Below the pieces are notes generated by a model. The model searched no databases and was not told where the DNA came from. It saw nothing but the letters and a program-made list of their open reading frames with translations. A program made the position numbers and the translations under genes. 64,000 nucleotides of DNA from JAOUEA01 sp963810945 (GTDB taxonomy: Bacteria > Actinomycetota > UBA4738 > HRBIN12), in NCBI GenBank assembly GCA_963810945.1, contig CAWEPI010000013.1, positions 65,416 through 129,415 on the forward strand, written 5' to 3'. This document shows, piece by piece, positions 26,349 through 34,268 of this stretch (position 1 is the stretch's first letter; every line of letters begins with the position of its first letter).

Positions 26349-26960
26349 ATGAAACTGACGACCACCGCGCAGGTCTCCGTTGACGGAGTGATGCAAGGGC
26401 CCGGCGGGCCGGAAGAGGACGAGCGCGGCGTATTCGAACGCGGTGGATGGGCCCACTTCGACAACGAAGCCGGGACGGTCATGGACGAGATCTACCAGCG
26501 CGCCGACGCGTTCCTGTTCGGCCGGCGCACCTACGAGATCTTCGCCGGCTCCTGGGGAACGTGGCCAGATCCGGGCGACAGCCCGATCTGGATGGCGTTG
26601 AACACGCGGCCCAAGTACGTGGCATCGACCACGCCCTTCGACCCGACATGGGCGAACGCGACCGTCCTCTCCGGTGACGTCGCGGCTGCCATTCGCGAGT
26701 TGAAGGCCAAGGCGGGAGGCGAGCTGCAGGTGCACGGCAGCGGTGCCCTGTTCCGGTGGCTGCTCGACAACGACCTCGTCGACGAGATCAACCTGTTCAC
26801 CTTTCCCGTGGTCGTCGGCCAAGGCACGCGGCTGTTCCCTGACAGCGGCAAGGACATAGCGCTCGAGCTTGGCTCGCAGTCGGTCACCCCCAGCGGGGTG
26901 ACGATCCAGGTCTACCGCCCCGCCGGAAGCCCGCAGTACGGAACGGCCTCGGTCGACTGA
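26349..26960 (+). CDS. Dihydrofolate reductase / RibD C-terminal domain family protein
   Basis: A 203-residue NADPH-dependent reductase-fold protein starting MKLTTTAQVSVDGVMQGPGG. Family landmarks are the strand and loop QVSVDGVMQGPGGPEED, the cofactor motif ADAFLFGRRTYEIFAGSW, TRPKYVASTT, LQVHGSGALFRWLLDNDLVD and the final NLFTFPVVVGQGTRLFPD. It belongs to the YwjB/YyaP-like stand-alone RibD_C proteins, whose reaction is usually unproven; true folate reductase activity is not implied. GAGAAGGGA precedes the ATG. A palindrome lies just upstream and repeat R3 flanks the gene, so it looks like a separately acquired, regulated module. Confidence 0.88.
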   Translation: MKLTTTAQVSVDGVMQGPGGPEEDERGVFERGGWAHFDNEAGTVMDEIYQRADAFLFGRRTYEIFAGSWGTWPDPGDSPIWMALNTRPKYVASTTPFDPTWANATVLSGDVAAAIRELKAKAGGELQVHGSGALFRWLLDNDLVDEINLFTFPVVVGQGTRLFPDSGKDIALELGSQSVTPSGVTIQVYRPAGSPQYGTASVD

Positions 26961-27004
26961 AGCACGTGAAATAGGTCGCGGCTCCCAGGGCCGGTCGCAC
27001 TGGA

Positions 27005-27024
27005 CGATGCGGCGTTTCGTCTCT
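27005..27024. repeat. 20-bp direct repeat R3, copy 2
   Basis: Exact second copy of 26205-26224, lying 44 bases after the DHFR-like stop codon. Confidence 0.75.
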
Positions 27025-27033
27025 TCTCTGATC

Positions 27034-27056
27034 TCCCATCAGATGGACGATGGGCT
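27034..27056. repeat. 23-bp direct repeat R1, copy 2
   Basis: Exact second copy of 24503-24525, about 200 bases before tRNA-Gln. Its hairpin core would be positioned to end DHFR-like transcripts. The remaining bases to 27252 show no gene. Confidence 0.7.
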
Positions 27057-27252
27057 CCTTCCCTCGAATAGCCGGTCGTTCACCTTCCCATCCCTCTCTC
27101 GCCCCACTAGACGTCCTCCGGCCCGTTGACCATCCCTCCGGGGACATACGGTGAAGACTCTTTCTCCACCCTCGTCGGGTTGCCCCAACACGCGGAGGAA
27201 GGGAAACATCCTCTGACTTCCGACGATGCGCTCAGGGAGCGCGGTTACTAAG

Positions 27253-27323
27253 TTCCGGGGGGAGGAATCGAACCTCCATTCCAGGCTCCAAAGGCCCGTG
27301 TCCTACCGTTAGACGACCCCGGA
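27253..27323 (-). tRNA. trnQ: tRNA-Gln (anticodon UUG)
   Basis: On the minus strand 71 bases fold into a cloverleaf. The acceptor is TCCGGGG/CCCCGGA with discriminator A, the D-arm region is GTCTAACGGTAGGACA, the anticodon loop CTTTGGA carries TTG, and the T-arm contains GGTTCGATTCC. CCA is not encoded. It sits 12 bases upstream of the ispE stop codon region, at the right edge of the accessory stretch. Confidence 0.95.
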
Positions 27324-27334
27324 CTGCGGAGCGA

Positions 27335-28227
27335 TTATCCCGCGCCGGCCCTCGGCTGTGGCGTGGCGACCGGCGGGCCGCTCGCCACGAACGAACCGGG
27401 CACGGCCTCGGCGAGCCGGTCCGCGTGCGCGAGGTGCGTGGCGAGCGCGACCACGGTCGGACCGCTCCCCGTCATCACCGCGCCGAGCGCGCCGGCGTCG
27501 ATGAACGTCTCGATCGTCTCGGCGATCTCCGGATGCCGCGCGACGACCGGAGCCTGGAGGTCGTTGAAGAGGGCGTGCCCGAGCGAGCTCGTCGTTGCCG
27601 GTCTCGGCGGCGGCGATCAGCGCGCCGGCGTCGGGGCCGGTGGCACCCTCCGCATCCCACCAGGCGAAGGCGTCGGGCGTGCGCACCGCGAACCCGAGCG
27701 GCTTCACCACCCAGGAGGTCGCCTGCACGTGGACCGGATGCACCCGCTCGCCGCGGCCCGCCGCGAAGACCGCACCCCCGGCCAGGAGCGCCGGAACGTC
27801 GGAGCCGACGCGCGCGGCCACCTCGCGGAGGGCGTCCGGCTCGAGGGCGGTTCCCCACAGCCGGTCCAGGGCGCGCAGGGTCGCTGCCGCGTCGGCGCTG
27901 CCGCCGCCCATGCCGGCCGCCACCGGCACCCGCTTGTCGATCGTGAGGCGCGCCGATGGGGAGGCGAGGCCGGCGGCGTCGGCGAGCGCACGCGCCGCCA
28001 CCATCACCAGGTTCTCCTCGCCGGGCGGCGCCTGCTCACCGAGCGGGCCTGCGACCGCGAGCGTGAGGCCGCCGGGCCCGGGCGCCGCCGTCACGACGTC
28101 GTGCAGGTCGAGCGGGATCAGCAGGGTCTCCAGCTCGTGGAAGCCGTCCGGCGCGACGACCGAGCACGCGCAGGAACACGTTCAGTTTGGCGTGCGCCTT
28201 GACCGCTACCGGCTCCCGCCCGCTCAC
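27335..28227 (-). CDS. ispE: 4-diphosphocytidyl-2-C-methyl-D-erythritol kinase (frameshifted twice)
   Basis: Phosphorylates CDP-methylerythritol in the non-mevalonate isoprenoid pathway. GTG 28227 overlaps the rsmA stop (GTGA). The chain opens VKAHAKLNVFLRVLG, changes frame near 28165 (then PDGFHELETLLIPLDLHDV), runs through the ATP loop VPVAAGMGGGSADAAATLR, changes frame again near 27570, and ends LFNDLQAPVVARHP...AVMTGSGPTVVALA to the TAA at 27335. All GHMP-kinase motifs are present once the two shifts are corrected, giving about 297 residues, a normal length. The intact neighbours make indel errors likelier than real loss of an essential enzyme. Confidence 0.88.
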
Positions 28228-29168
28228 GCGGGGATCCGTTCGGCGAGCGCCGCGAACGTCTCGAGGGAGAGCTCCTCGGCGCGCACGTTCGGCGTCACCC
28301 CCGCCACGGCGAGGATCGCGTCGGCCTCGTCCGTCGCGAGCCCCAGCCGGCGCAGCGCGTTGCGCATCGTCTTGCGGCGCTCGGCGAAGCCCGCGTCCAC
28401 CACGCGCCAGAGCCGCGCCTCCTCCACGGCGACAGGAGGCGCGGGACGCCGGTCGAGCCGGACCACCACCGAAGCGACGTTGGGTCGCGGCCAGAAGACC
28501 TCGGCGGGCACGCGTCGGACGGTGCGTCCCGTCGCCCGGTACGTCACCCGGACGCTGACCGCGCCGTAGGCTTCCTCGCCGGGTCCGGCCACGAGCCGCT
28601 CGCCCACCTCGCGCTGCACCATCACCACGAACGTCGTCACCGCCGGCACGTCCTCCAGCATGTCCAGGATCACGGGCACCGAGACGTTGTAGGGGAGGTT
28701 GGCGCAGAGCGTCCAGGGACCCTCGGCGGCGGGGAGCGCGGAGGGCCAATCGGTGCGCATCGCGTCGGCGTGCAGGACCGAGACGCCGGGGGCGTCGGCG
28801 GTGACCTCCTCGAGCGCGGGGATCAACGCCCGATCGAACTCCACCGCGAGCACGCGGGCGCCGGTCGCGGCCAGGGCGAGGGTCAGCGATCCCAGCCCCG
28901 CCCCGATCTCGACCACGCGCGATCCGGAGCCCACGTCGGCGTCGGCCGCGATCGCGCGCGCCAGGTTGGGATCGATCAGGAAGTTCTGCCCGAGCGCCTT
29001 CGTGGGGCGGATGCCGTGGCGGGCGGCGAGCTCCCGCAGGGCCCCCGCGCCGAGTCCCTCACCAGCTGAGCTGGACGTGGCGGACGCCGGTGCCGAGCGG
29101 GGCGAGGACCGAGAAGGCCTCGGGCGAGAGGTCGATGATCTTGCCGGGCGCGAAGGGTCCTCGGTCAT
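28224..29168 (-). CDS. rsmA: 16S rRNA dimethyladenosine transferase RsmA/KsgA
   Basis: Dimethylates two adjacent adenines near the 3' end of 16S rRNA. The recognisable domain begins near 29055 (ELAARHGIRPTKALGQNFLID). The SAM loop is VVEIGAGLGSLTLALA, the acidic ribose ligand is AVEFDRALI, the catalytic motif is CANLPYNVSVPVI, and EVFWPRPNVASVVVRL follows. The end is overlapped by the ispE start. The only in-frame ATG upstream, at 29168, would overlap the RlpA-type gene by 110 bases and adds a low-complexity Ser/Arg/Pro segment unlike the family. The real start is more likely near 29060, perhaps obscured by an indel in the run GCGCGGGGGCC. Confidence 0.88.
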   Translation of the reverse strand: MTEDPSRPARSSTSRPRPSRSSPRSAPASATSSSAGEGLGAGALRELAARHGIRPTKALGQNFLIDPNLARAIAADADVGSGSRVVEIGAGLGSLTLALAATGARVLAVEFDRALIPALEEVTADAPGVSVLHADAMRTDWPSALPAAEGPWTLCANLPYNVSVPVILDMLEDVPAVTTFVVMVQREVGERLVAGPGEEAYGAVSVRVTYRATGRTVRRVPAEVFWPRPNVASVVVRLDRRPAPPVAVEEARLWRVVDAGFAERRKTMRNALRRLGLATDEADAILAVAGVTPNVRAEELSLETFAALAERIPA

Positions 29169-30189
29169 CGATGACCACGGTAACGGAGCGGCCGGTGTCG
29201 AGGTCCGTGACCGTCACCATCGTGCCGAAGGGGAGCGTGGGGTGCGCGGCCGTGAGACCGCTCCACGGCGGGTCGTACCACGACGCCAGGCCGACCTGCG
29301 TGCGGCCAACGCCGCCCGGCACGTCCGTGCTGCCCCCGTACATCGACTCGGGTCCGGAGACGACGCGCTCGGGGACGGGAGCGCGCTCGATCCAGCGCGC
29401 GATCAGCGCCTTCTGCGTCTGCACCCCGTTCACCAACGTGACGCGGTACGTCGCCCGGCCCTCGCCGTCGTGCCCGGCCTCGAGCACGCGCCGCGTGCCC
29501 GGCACCATCTCGGGCGAGAAGGTCGTGATGACCCGGTGGCGGATGGTCACCGGCTCCAACCGCGTCAGGACCTCGACCCGGTCGAAGGTCACGGTCGAGC
29601 CGTCGTGAAGGGGGGTGCTGAGTGATGGCTGAACGCGGTCGTCAGCGTCCGGCGTGATCCCCATGGCCGAGAGGAGTGCTCCGGCCGTGCCCGCGTTGGT
29701 CGAGACGTCGTGTACCTTCCCCGACACGACGGCTCGCACGGACACGACCGGAGACGTACCGGCGCTCGATGCGGAACCCGAAGACTCGGCGAGGCGCCGC
29801 GCGTCCGGAGACACGGTGACGGCACTCGTCCCAGCCACCACCCAGACCCCCACACCTGTGAGGTCCGAGGACACCGTGGTGAGGTTCGAGAACGGGCCGC
29901 CGTCGGCCGCGCCCACCACCACGGTCATGCCATCCGCCAGCTGGGTGCCCGGCGGCGGCGTCACCAGGACCCCCGAGGTGAGGGAGATGCCCTCGCCGCT
30001 CAGGAGGTCCTGCACATCCGAGGACGTCGTGCTGACGGCCTGCGGTCGGCCATCCACGACGAGGGTCACCTGCTTGAGCACGGTTGAGTACACGACGCCG
30101 GACACGAGCAGGATGCCGACCGCGACGGTCGCTCCCTGCATGGCACGGCGGATCCGCAATCGGCGGAGCCGCGACGGGCGTGGTGCCAA
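29059..30189 (-). CDS. Cell-wall protein: DUF348-G5-RlpA (double-psi beta-barrel)
   Basis: A 376-residue bitopic protein. A basic N-terminus (PSRLRRLRIRR) precedes a transmembrane helix at about 17-38. Two ubiquitin-like DUF348 units lie at about 39-92 (VTLVVDGRPQAVSTTSSDVQ) and 148-205 (VRAVVSGKVHDVSTNAGTAG). A G5 domain covers 209-265 (ITTFSPEMVPGTRRV, TYRVTLVNGVQTQKAL). An RlpA-like barrel is at 298-376 (VGLASWYDPPWSGLTAAHPT, FGTMVTVTDLDTGRSVTVVI, DDRGPF, IIDLSPEAF). RlpA barrels bind or cleave peptidoglycan. The locus (tatD-here-rsmA) is where RpfB normally lies in actinobacteria. TTG 30189 is preceded by AGGAGG. Confidence 0.88.
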   Translation of the reverse strand: MAPRPSRLRRLRIRRAMQGATVAVGILLVSGVVYSTVLKQVTLVVDGRPQAVSTTSSDVQDLLSGEGISLTSGVLVTPPPGTQLADGMTVVVGAADGGPFSNLTTVSSDLTGVGVWVVAGTSAVTVSPDARRLAESSGSASSAGTSPVVSVRAVVSGKVHDVSTNAGTAGALLSAMGITPDADDRVQPSLSTPLHDGSTVTFDRVEVLTRLEPVTIRHRVITTFSPEMVPGTRRVLEAGHDGEGRATYRVTLVNGVQTQKALIARWIERAPVPERVVSGPESMYGGSTDVPGGVGRTQVGLASWYDPPWSGLTAAHPTLPFGTMVTVTDLDTGRSVTVVIDDRGPFAPGKIIDLSPEAFSVLAPLGTGVRHVQLSW

Positions 30190-30271
30190 CCTTCCTCCTG
30201 GTTCTCGAGGAAGGCTTCGAGGGGAAGCGGCTTGACCGGACCGAAGCCTTCAAGCGCACTGGGATGGCACC
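30182..30271 (-). promoter_or_regulatory. Structured 5' leader that can pair with the TTG start of the RlpA-type gene
   Basis: Read on the minus strand, GGTGCCA (30271-30265) is complementary to TGGCACC (30188-30182), which begins inside the TTG start codon. Between them a perfect 10-bp inverted repeat, GAAGGCTTCG (30251-30242) and CGAAGCCTTC (30219-30210), forms a stem with a 22-base loop. The AGGAGG ribosome site lies between the arms. The nested pairing could hide the start codon, as in translation-controlling leaders. It does not show the GACAGCTAACC-type core of the c-di-AMP (ydaO) riboswitch known before cell-wall hydrolase genes. Confidence 0.45.
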
Positions 30272-30325
30272 CTAACAAACCCTCAACCCTCACTGCAACC
30301 TTGAGAGCGAACGTATGTTCGAGTG

Positions 30326-31147
30326 CTATCGAAGGCCCGGGAACGCCGCGCGCGCGTTCGCGGCGGTAGCCGCGACGATGGAGTCGACCCCCTCCTCACG
30401 CACACGTGCGATCTCTTCGATCGTGAGCATGATGTTCGCGGGCTCGTTGTCAGAGCCACGGCGCTTCTGCGGAGCGAGGAACGGGGCGTCGGTCTCGCTG
30501 AGGATGCGATCGAGCGGGAGCGCGGCGGCAGCCTGGCGGAACCGCTCGTTCTTCGGGTACGTGATGTTGCCGGCGAAGCTCACCCAGTACCCGCGCGCCG
30601 CGCACTCCGTGGCGAGCGCCACGTCGCCGCTGAAGCAGTGGATCACCACGCGCTCGGCCGAACCCTCATCCAGGACTCGAAGCGTCTCGGGCCACGCGTC
30701 GCGGATGTGCACCACCATCGGCTTGCCGCTCTCGTTCGACCACGCGATGTGGGTCTTGAGGCACCGGACCTGATCCTCGATGGGCGAGCGCATGCGGAAG
30801 AAATCGAGGCCGCACTCCCCCACGCCGATCACGTGGGGCGCGCCGATCAACTCCTCGATCCTGGAGGCCGCGGCCGCGTCGAAGGTCGCCGCGTCGTGAG
30901 GATGCATCCCCGCCGTCGCGAACACACCCTCCAGCCCTTCGGCGAGCTCGAGGGATCGCGCGCTCGTTTCCGGGTCCACGCCGACGCAGATGAGACGGTC
31001 GACGCCGGCCGCCCTCGCGGTCTCGACCACATCTGCAGGTTGGCGGTCCAGGAGGAAGAGGTGGCAGTGGGTATCCACCGCCCCGCTCTGCACCGGCAGT
31101 TCAGGGTTCTGGTCGCTCACGAGCGGCGAGCTTACAAGGGTCTCCAT
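30326..31147 (-). CDS. tatD: TatD family metal-dependent hydrolase (DNase)
   Basis: A TIM-barrel metallohydrolase linked to DNA processing and 3' exonuclease activity. Metal ligands appear in order: AVDTHCHLFLLD (HxH), GVGECGLDFFRM (Glu), MVVHIRDAWPETL (His), VVIHCFSGDVALA (His) and LSETDAPFLAP (Asp). At 273 residues it is the normal length. ATG 31147 is used; GTG 31120 is an alternative, and neither has a clear ribosome site. It lies between metG and the RlpA-type gene, all minus strand, the usual actinobacterial order. Confidence 0.93.
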   Translation of the reverse strand: METLVSSPLVSDQNPELPVQSGAVDTHCHLFLLDRQPADVVETARAAGVDRLICVGVDPETSARSLELAEGLEGVFATAGMHPHDAATFDAAAASRIEELIGAPHVIGVGECGLDFFRMRSPIEDQVRCLKTHIAWSNESGKPMVVHIRDAWPETLRVLDEGSAERVVIHCFSGDVALATECAARGYWVSFAGNITYPKNERFRQAAAALPLDRILSETDAPFLAPQKRRGSDNEPANIMLTIEEIARVREEGVDSIVAATAANARAAFPGLR

Positions 31148-31237
31148 ATCGGGTCGAACCGGGGAGCTTCACGTGAAACACGGTTCGGAGAAGCCTCACC
31201 CCCGAGTGAAGGCGCGGTGGAAAACCGCGCGGGCGTG

Positions 31238-32783
31238 CTACTCGGGGTCGACGCGCGGGAAGAGGCTCCCGCCCTTGGTCGTGCGCGTGCCCGGAGCGAG
31301 CCGTCCCCACGCCGCGGCGGCGGGCACGCGCTGCGCACCGAGGGGCTCCGCGATGCCCAGCTGCTCCCACAGGCGCTCGGCGGCCCCCGGCATGATCGGC
31401 TGGATCAGCACCGCGAGGATCCGGAGGGTCTCGGCGGACGCGTAGAGCACGGACGCGAGCTCCGTCCGGTTGGCGTCGTCCTTCGCGAGCTTCCACGGCT
31501 CCTTCTCCACCAGGTACAGGTTCGCGCGCCCGACGATGTCCCAGACCGCGATCAGGGCGGGCTGGAGCTGCACCGCGAGCATGTGCTCGTCGTAGCGGCG
31601 GGCGGCGTCGGCGGTCACCGCGGCGAGGTCGGAGGCGGAACCCTCGAGCGCGGCTTCAGGCACCACGCCGTCGAAGTAGGAGCCGATCATCGCCAGCACC
31701 CGCGACGCGAGGTTCCCGAGCCCGTTCGCGAGGTCCGCGTTGTGCCGGTCGACCATCGATTCCCACGAGAAGTTGCCGTCCTCGCCGAACCGCATCTCGC
31801 GCATGAAGTAGTAGCGGTAGGAGTCCGTGCCGAACTGGTCGATCAACTCGAACGGGTGGATCCCGGTGAGGTTGGTCTTCGACATCTTCTTGCCGCCGAC
31901 GGTCAGGAAGCCGTGCGCCCAGACCTGCGTGGGTGGCTCCACCCCGGCGGCCATCAGCATGGCCGGCCAGTACACGGCGTGGAAGCGGAGGATGTCCTTG
32001 CCGATCAGATGGATGTCGGCCGGCCAGACCCGCGCGAAGCGGTCCGGGTCGTCGACGAAGCCGGCGGCGGTGATGTAGTTGGAGAGCGCGTCGAACCAGA
32101 CGTAGCAGACGTGGTCCGGATCCCAGGGGAGCGGGACGCCCCACGTGAACGACGTCCGGCTGATCGAGAAGTCGTGGAGGCCCGCCGCGGATCAGGCTGA
32201 GGACCTCGTTGCGCCGGGTCTCAGGCTCCAGCCGCGACGGGTCTTCGGCGTAGTGCGCGAGGAGCCGGTCCGCGTACGCCGAGAGCCGGAAGAAGTAGTT
32301 CTGCTCCACGACGTGTTCGACGGGACGCTCGTGGATCGGGCACAGCCCGCCGTCGAGCAGCTCTTCCGGCGTGTAGTACGCCTCGCACGAGACGCAGTAC
32401 AGCCCCTCGTAGGTACCGAGGTAGATGTCGTCCCGGCCGTTCTCGTACACGTCGGTGAGGAGCTTCTCGACCGCGCGCTCGTGGCGGGCCTGCGTGGTCC
32501 GGATGTAGTCGTCGTAGGCGATGTCCAGGCGCGCCCAGACCTCCTTCCACTTCGGCTCCATGTCGTCGACCCAGACCTGGGGCGTGAGGCCGGCCGCCTC
32601 GGCGGCGCGCTGCAGCTTCAGGCCGTGCTCGTCGGTCCCCGTGAGGTGGAAGACGTCCTCCCCGCGCAGCCGGTGGTAGCGGGCGATGAAGTCCGTGGCC
32701 ACGGCGTTGTACGCGTGCCCGATGTGCGGCACGTCGTTGGGGTAGTAGATCGGCGTGGTGATGTAGAAGACGTCGCGGCCCAT
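31238..32783 (-). CDS. metG: Methionyl-tRNA synthetase (one frameshift)
   Basis: Charges tRNA-Met. ATG 32783 begins GRDVFYITTPIYYPNDVPHI with the HIGH-type motif HIGHAY. The zinc-knuckle region has CVSCEAYYTPEELLDGGLC and CPIHERP. After a frame change near 32185 (LIRGG then HDFSISRTSFTWGVPLPWD) come the tRNA-Met recognition segment HVCYVWFDALSNYI, the KMSKS-type motif GGKKMSKTNLTG and the anticodon-binding domain ending LFPRVDPE. The corrected length of about 515 residues fits the short MetG form without the C-terminal dimerisation domain. An essential gene, so the shift is most likely a sequence error. Confidence 0.92.
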
Positions 32784-32832
32784 GGTCCGGCCATTCTACG
32801 GGCGACCCGGTCGGATACTGGAAGCTAGTCTG

Positions 32833-33714
32833 TTACGGACTAGTACGGCCTCTGCTCCGCCCGGCTCGAGCGGACCGAGCCGGATCGGCGTCGAGCAATC
32901 CTCCGTACACCTCGTTCGCCGCGACGCCGTGACGCGCCGCCACGGCGTGCGCGGCCTCGCGCTTGCGCATCCCGGACGCCACGAGGTCACGCGCCTCGGC
33001 CACGCATCCCTCGAGGTCCACGACCTCGGGGGCCGTCGCGCCCTCGATCACCACGACGACCTCACCCTTCAACGGCGCGTCGGGGTCGAGCGCGGCCAGG
33101 ACCTCGGAGACGCGGCCGCGGCGCACCTCCTCGTGGAGCTTGGTGAGCTCGCGCGCGAGGGCGATCCGGCGATCGCCGAGCGCGTCCTCGACATCGCGCA
33201 GCAGGGCCTCGACACGCCGCGGGGACTCGAACAGGATCAGGGTCCGGTCCCCCGGGCGGAGCGCCTCCAGCCGCCGCAGGCGGTCGCCGCGGCGCCGCGG
33301 CAGGAACCCCTCGAACGCGAACCGATCGGTGGGCAGGCCCGAGAGCACGAGCGCCGCGAGCACGGCCGAGGGACCCGGGACCACGCGGATATCGATCCCG
33401 GCCTCGACGCAGGCGCGCACGAGGCGGTAGCCGGGGTCGGAGACGCCCGGCATCCCGCCGTCCGTCACGAGCGCCACGTCGGCGCCCGCGCGCAGCCGCT
33501 CGACCAGCTCGGGGGTGCGCTCGCGTTCGTTGCCCTCGAAGTAGGAGACGAGCGCCGGCCGATCGATGATCCCGGCCGAGCGGAGGAGGCGGCCCGTGCG
33601 TCGCGTGTCCTCGGCCGCGATCACGTCGACGCGCGCCAGGGTCTCGCGCGCGCGGTCGCCGAGATCGCCCAGGTTCCCGATCGGCGTGCCCACGAGCCAG
33701 AGCGTCCCTGCCAC
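32833..33714 (-). CDS. rsmI: 16S rRNA (cytidine-1402 2'-O)-methyltransferase RsmI
   Basis: Methylates the ribose of C1402 in 16S rRNA. The 293-residue SAM-dependent tetrapyrrole-methylase-fold protein has GTLWLVGTPIGNLGDLGDRA, AAEDTRRTGRLLRSAGI, VTDGGMPGVSDPGYRLVRAC, VPGPSAVLAALVLSGLPTDR and FLPRRRGDRLRRLEAL. All SAM-site motifs are present. It is 49 bases upstream of metG on the same strand and diverges from the DUF3052 and Pmt-type genes. Confidence 0.95.
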   Translation of the reverse strand: MAGTLWLVGTPIGNLGDLGDRARETLARVDVIAAEDTRRTGRLLRSAGIIDRPALVSYFEGNERERTPELVERLRAGADVALVTDGGMPGVSDPGYRLVRACVEAGIDIRVVPGPSAVLAALVLSGLPTDRFAFEGFLPRRRGDRLRRLEALRPGDRTLILFESPRRVEALLRDVEDALGDRRIALARELTKLHEEVRRGRVSEVLAALDPDAPLKGEVVVVIEGATAPEVVDLEGCVAEARDLVASGMRKREAAHAVAARHGVAANEVYGGLLDADPARSARAGRSRGRTSP

Positions 33715-33753
33715 GGCTCCGATGCTCCCACGCCCGGAGCTAGGCTGGGCGTC

Positions 33754-34215
33754 ATGACCCCACCGGCCGCCGATCCGTCCCAGCAGGCCTCAGGCCGCGA
33801 CGGCCACAAGGACTACTCCGCCACGCCGATGTGGAAGAAGCTCGGGATCCGCGAGGACGCGCGCGTCCGGCTCGTGGATGCCCCCGAGGGCTTCGAGGAC
33901 GCGCTGGAGCCACTGCCCGACGGCGCCGCCGTCCTCGTCCGCGGCGCCCGGGACCTCGACGTCGCGGTGATCTTCGCGACGGAGCTCGCCGAGCTCCGCC
34001 GACGGTTCACGGAGCTGGCGCCGGGCATGCGGCCGACCGGGCGGCTGTGGGTGGCGTGGCCCAAGAAGGCCTCGAAGGTGCCCACCGACATCGGCTTCGA
34101 GGACGCGCAGGGCATGGGCCTCGACGCAGGCCTCGTCGACAACAAGTCGGCCGCGCTCTCCGACGTGTTCCAGGGGCTCCAGTTCGTGGTGCGCCGCGAG
34201 GATCGGCCGCGCTGA
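33754..34215 (+). CDS. DUF3052 family protein
   Basis: A 153-residue soluble protein: KDYSATPMWKKLGIREDARV, RLVDAPEGFEDALEPLPDGA, DVAVIFATELAELRRRF, GRLWVAWPKKASKVPTDIGF and LVDNKSAALSDVFQGLQFVV. These segments define DUF3052, a small actinobacterial family without known activity. The core resembles a rhodanese- or Rossmann-like alpha/beta fold, but that is only an impression. ATG 33754. It is divergent from rsmI and 53 bases upstream of the Pmt-type gene. Confidence 0.85.
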   Translation: MTPPAADPSQQASGRDGHKDYSATPMWKKLGIREDARVRLVDAPEGFEDALEPLPDGAAVLVRGARDLDVAVIFATELAELRRRFTELAPGMRPTGRLWVAWPKKASKVPTDIGFEDAQGMGLDAGLVDNKSAALSDVFQGLQFVVRREDRPR

Positions 34216-34268
34216 CATCGGCCCCCGCGGCCCCGGTCGGCCGGCCGGCGCGCGGCTACCATCTGCCG

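Noticed and set aside
21281..27252. Prophage or integrative element between glmU and tRNA-Gln
   Set aside because: No integrase, transposase, relaxase or structural phage gene is present; only short repeats mark the stretch.
29059..30189. Canonical RpfB resuscitation factor
   Set aside because: DUF348 and G5 domains are present, but the C-terminal domain has RlpA motifs (ASWYDPP, DDRGPF, IIDLSPEAF) and none of the lysozyme-like Rpf signatures.
30190..30325. c-di-AMP (ydaO) riboswitch before the wall-protein gene
   Set aside because: The context is right, but the conserved core sequence of that riboswitch is not found; only inverted repeats are present.
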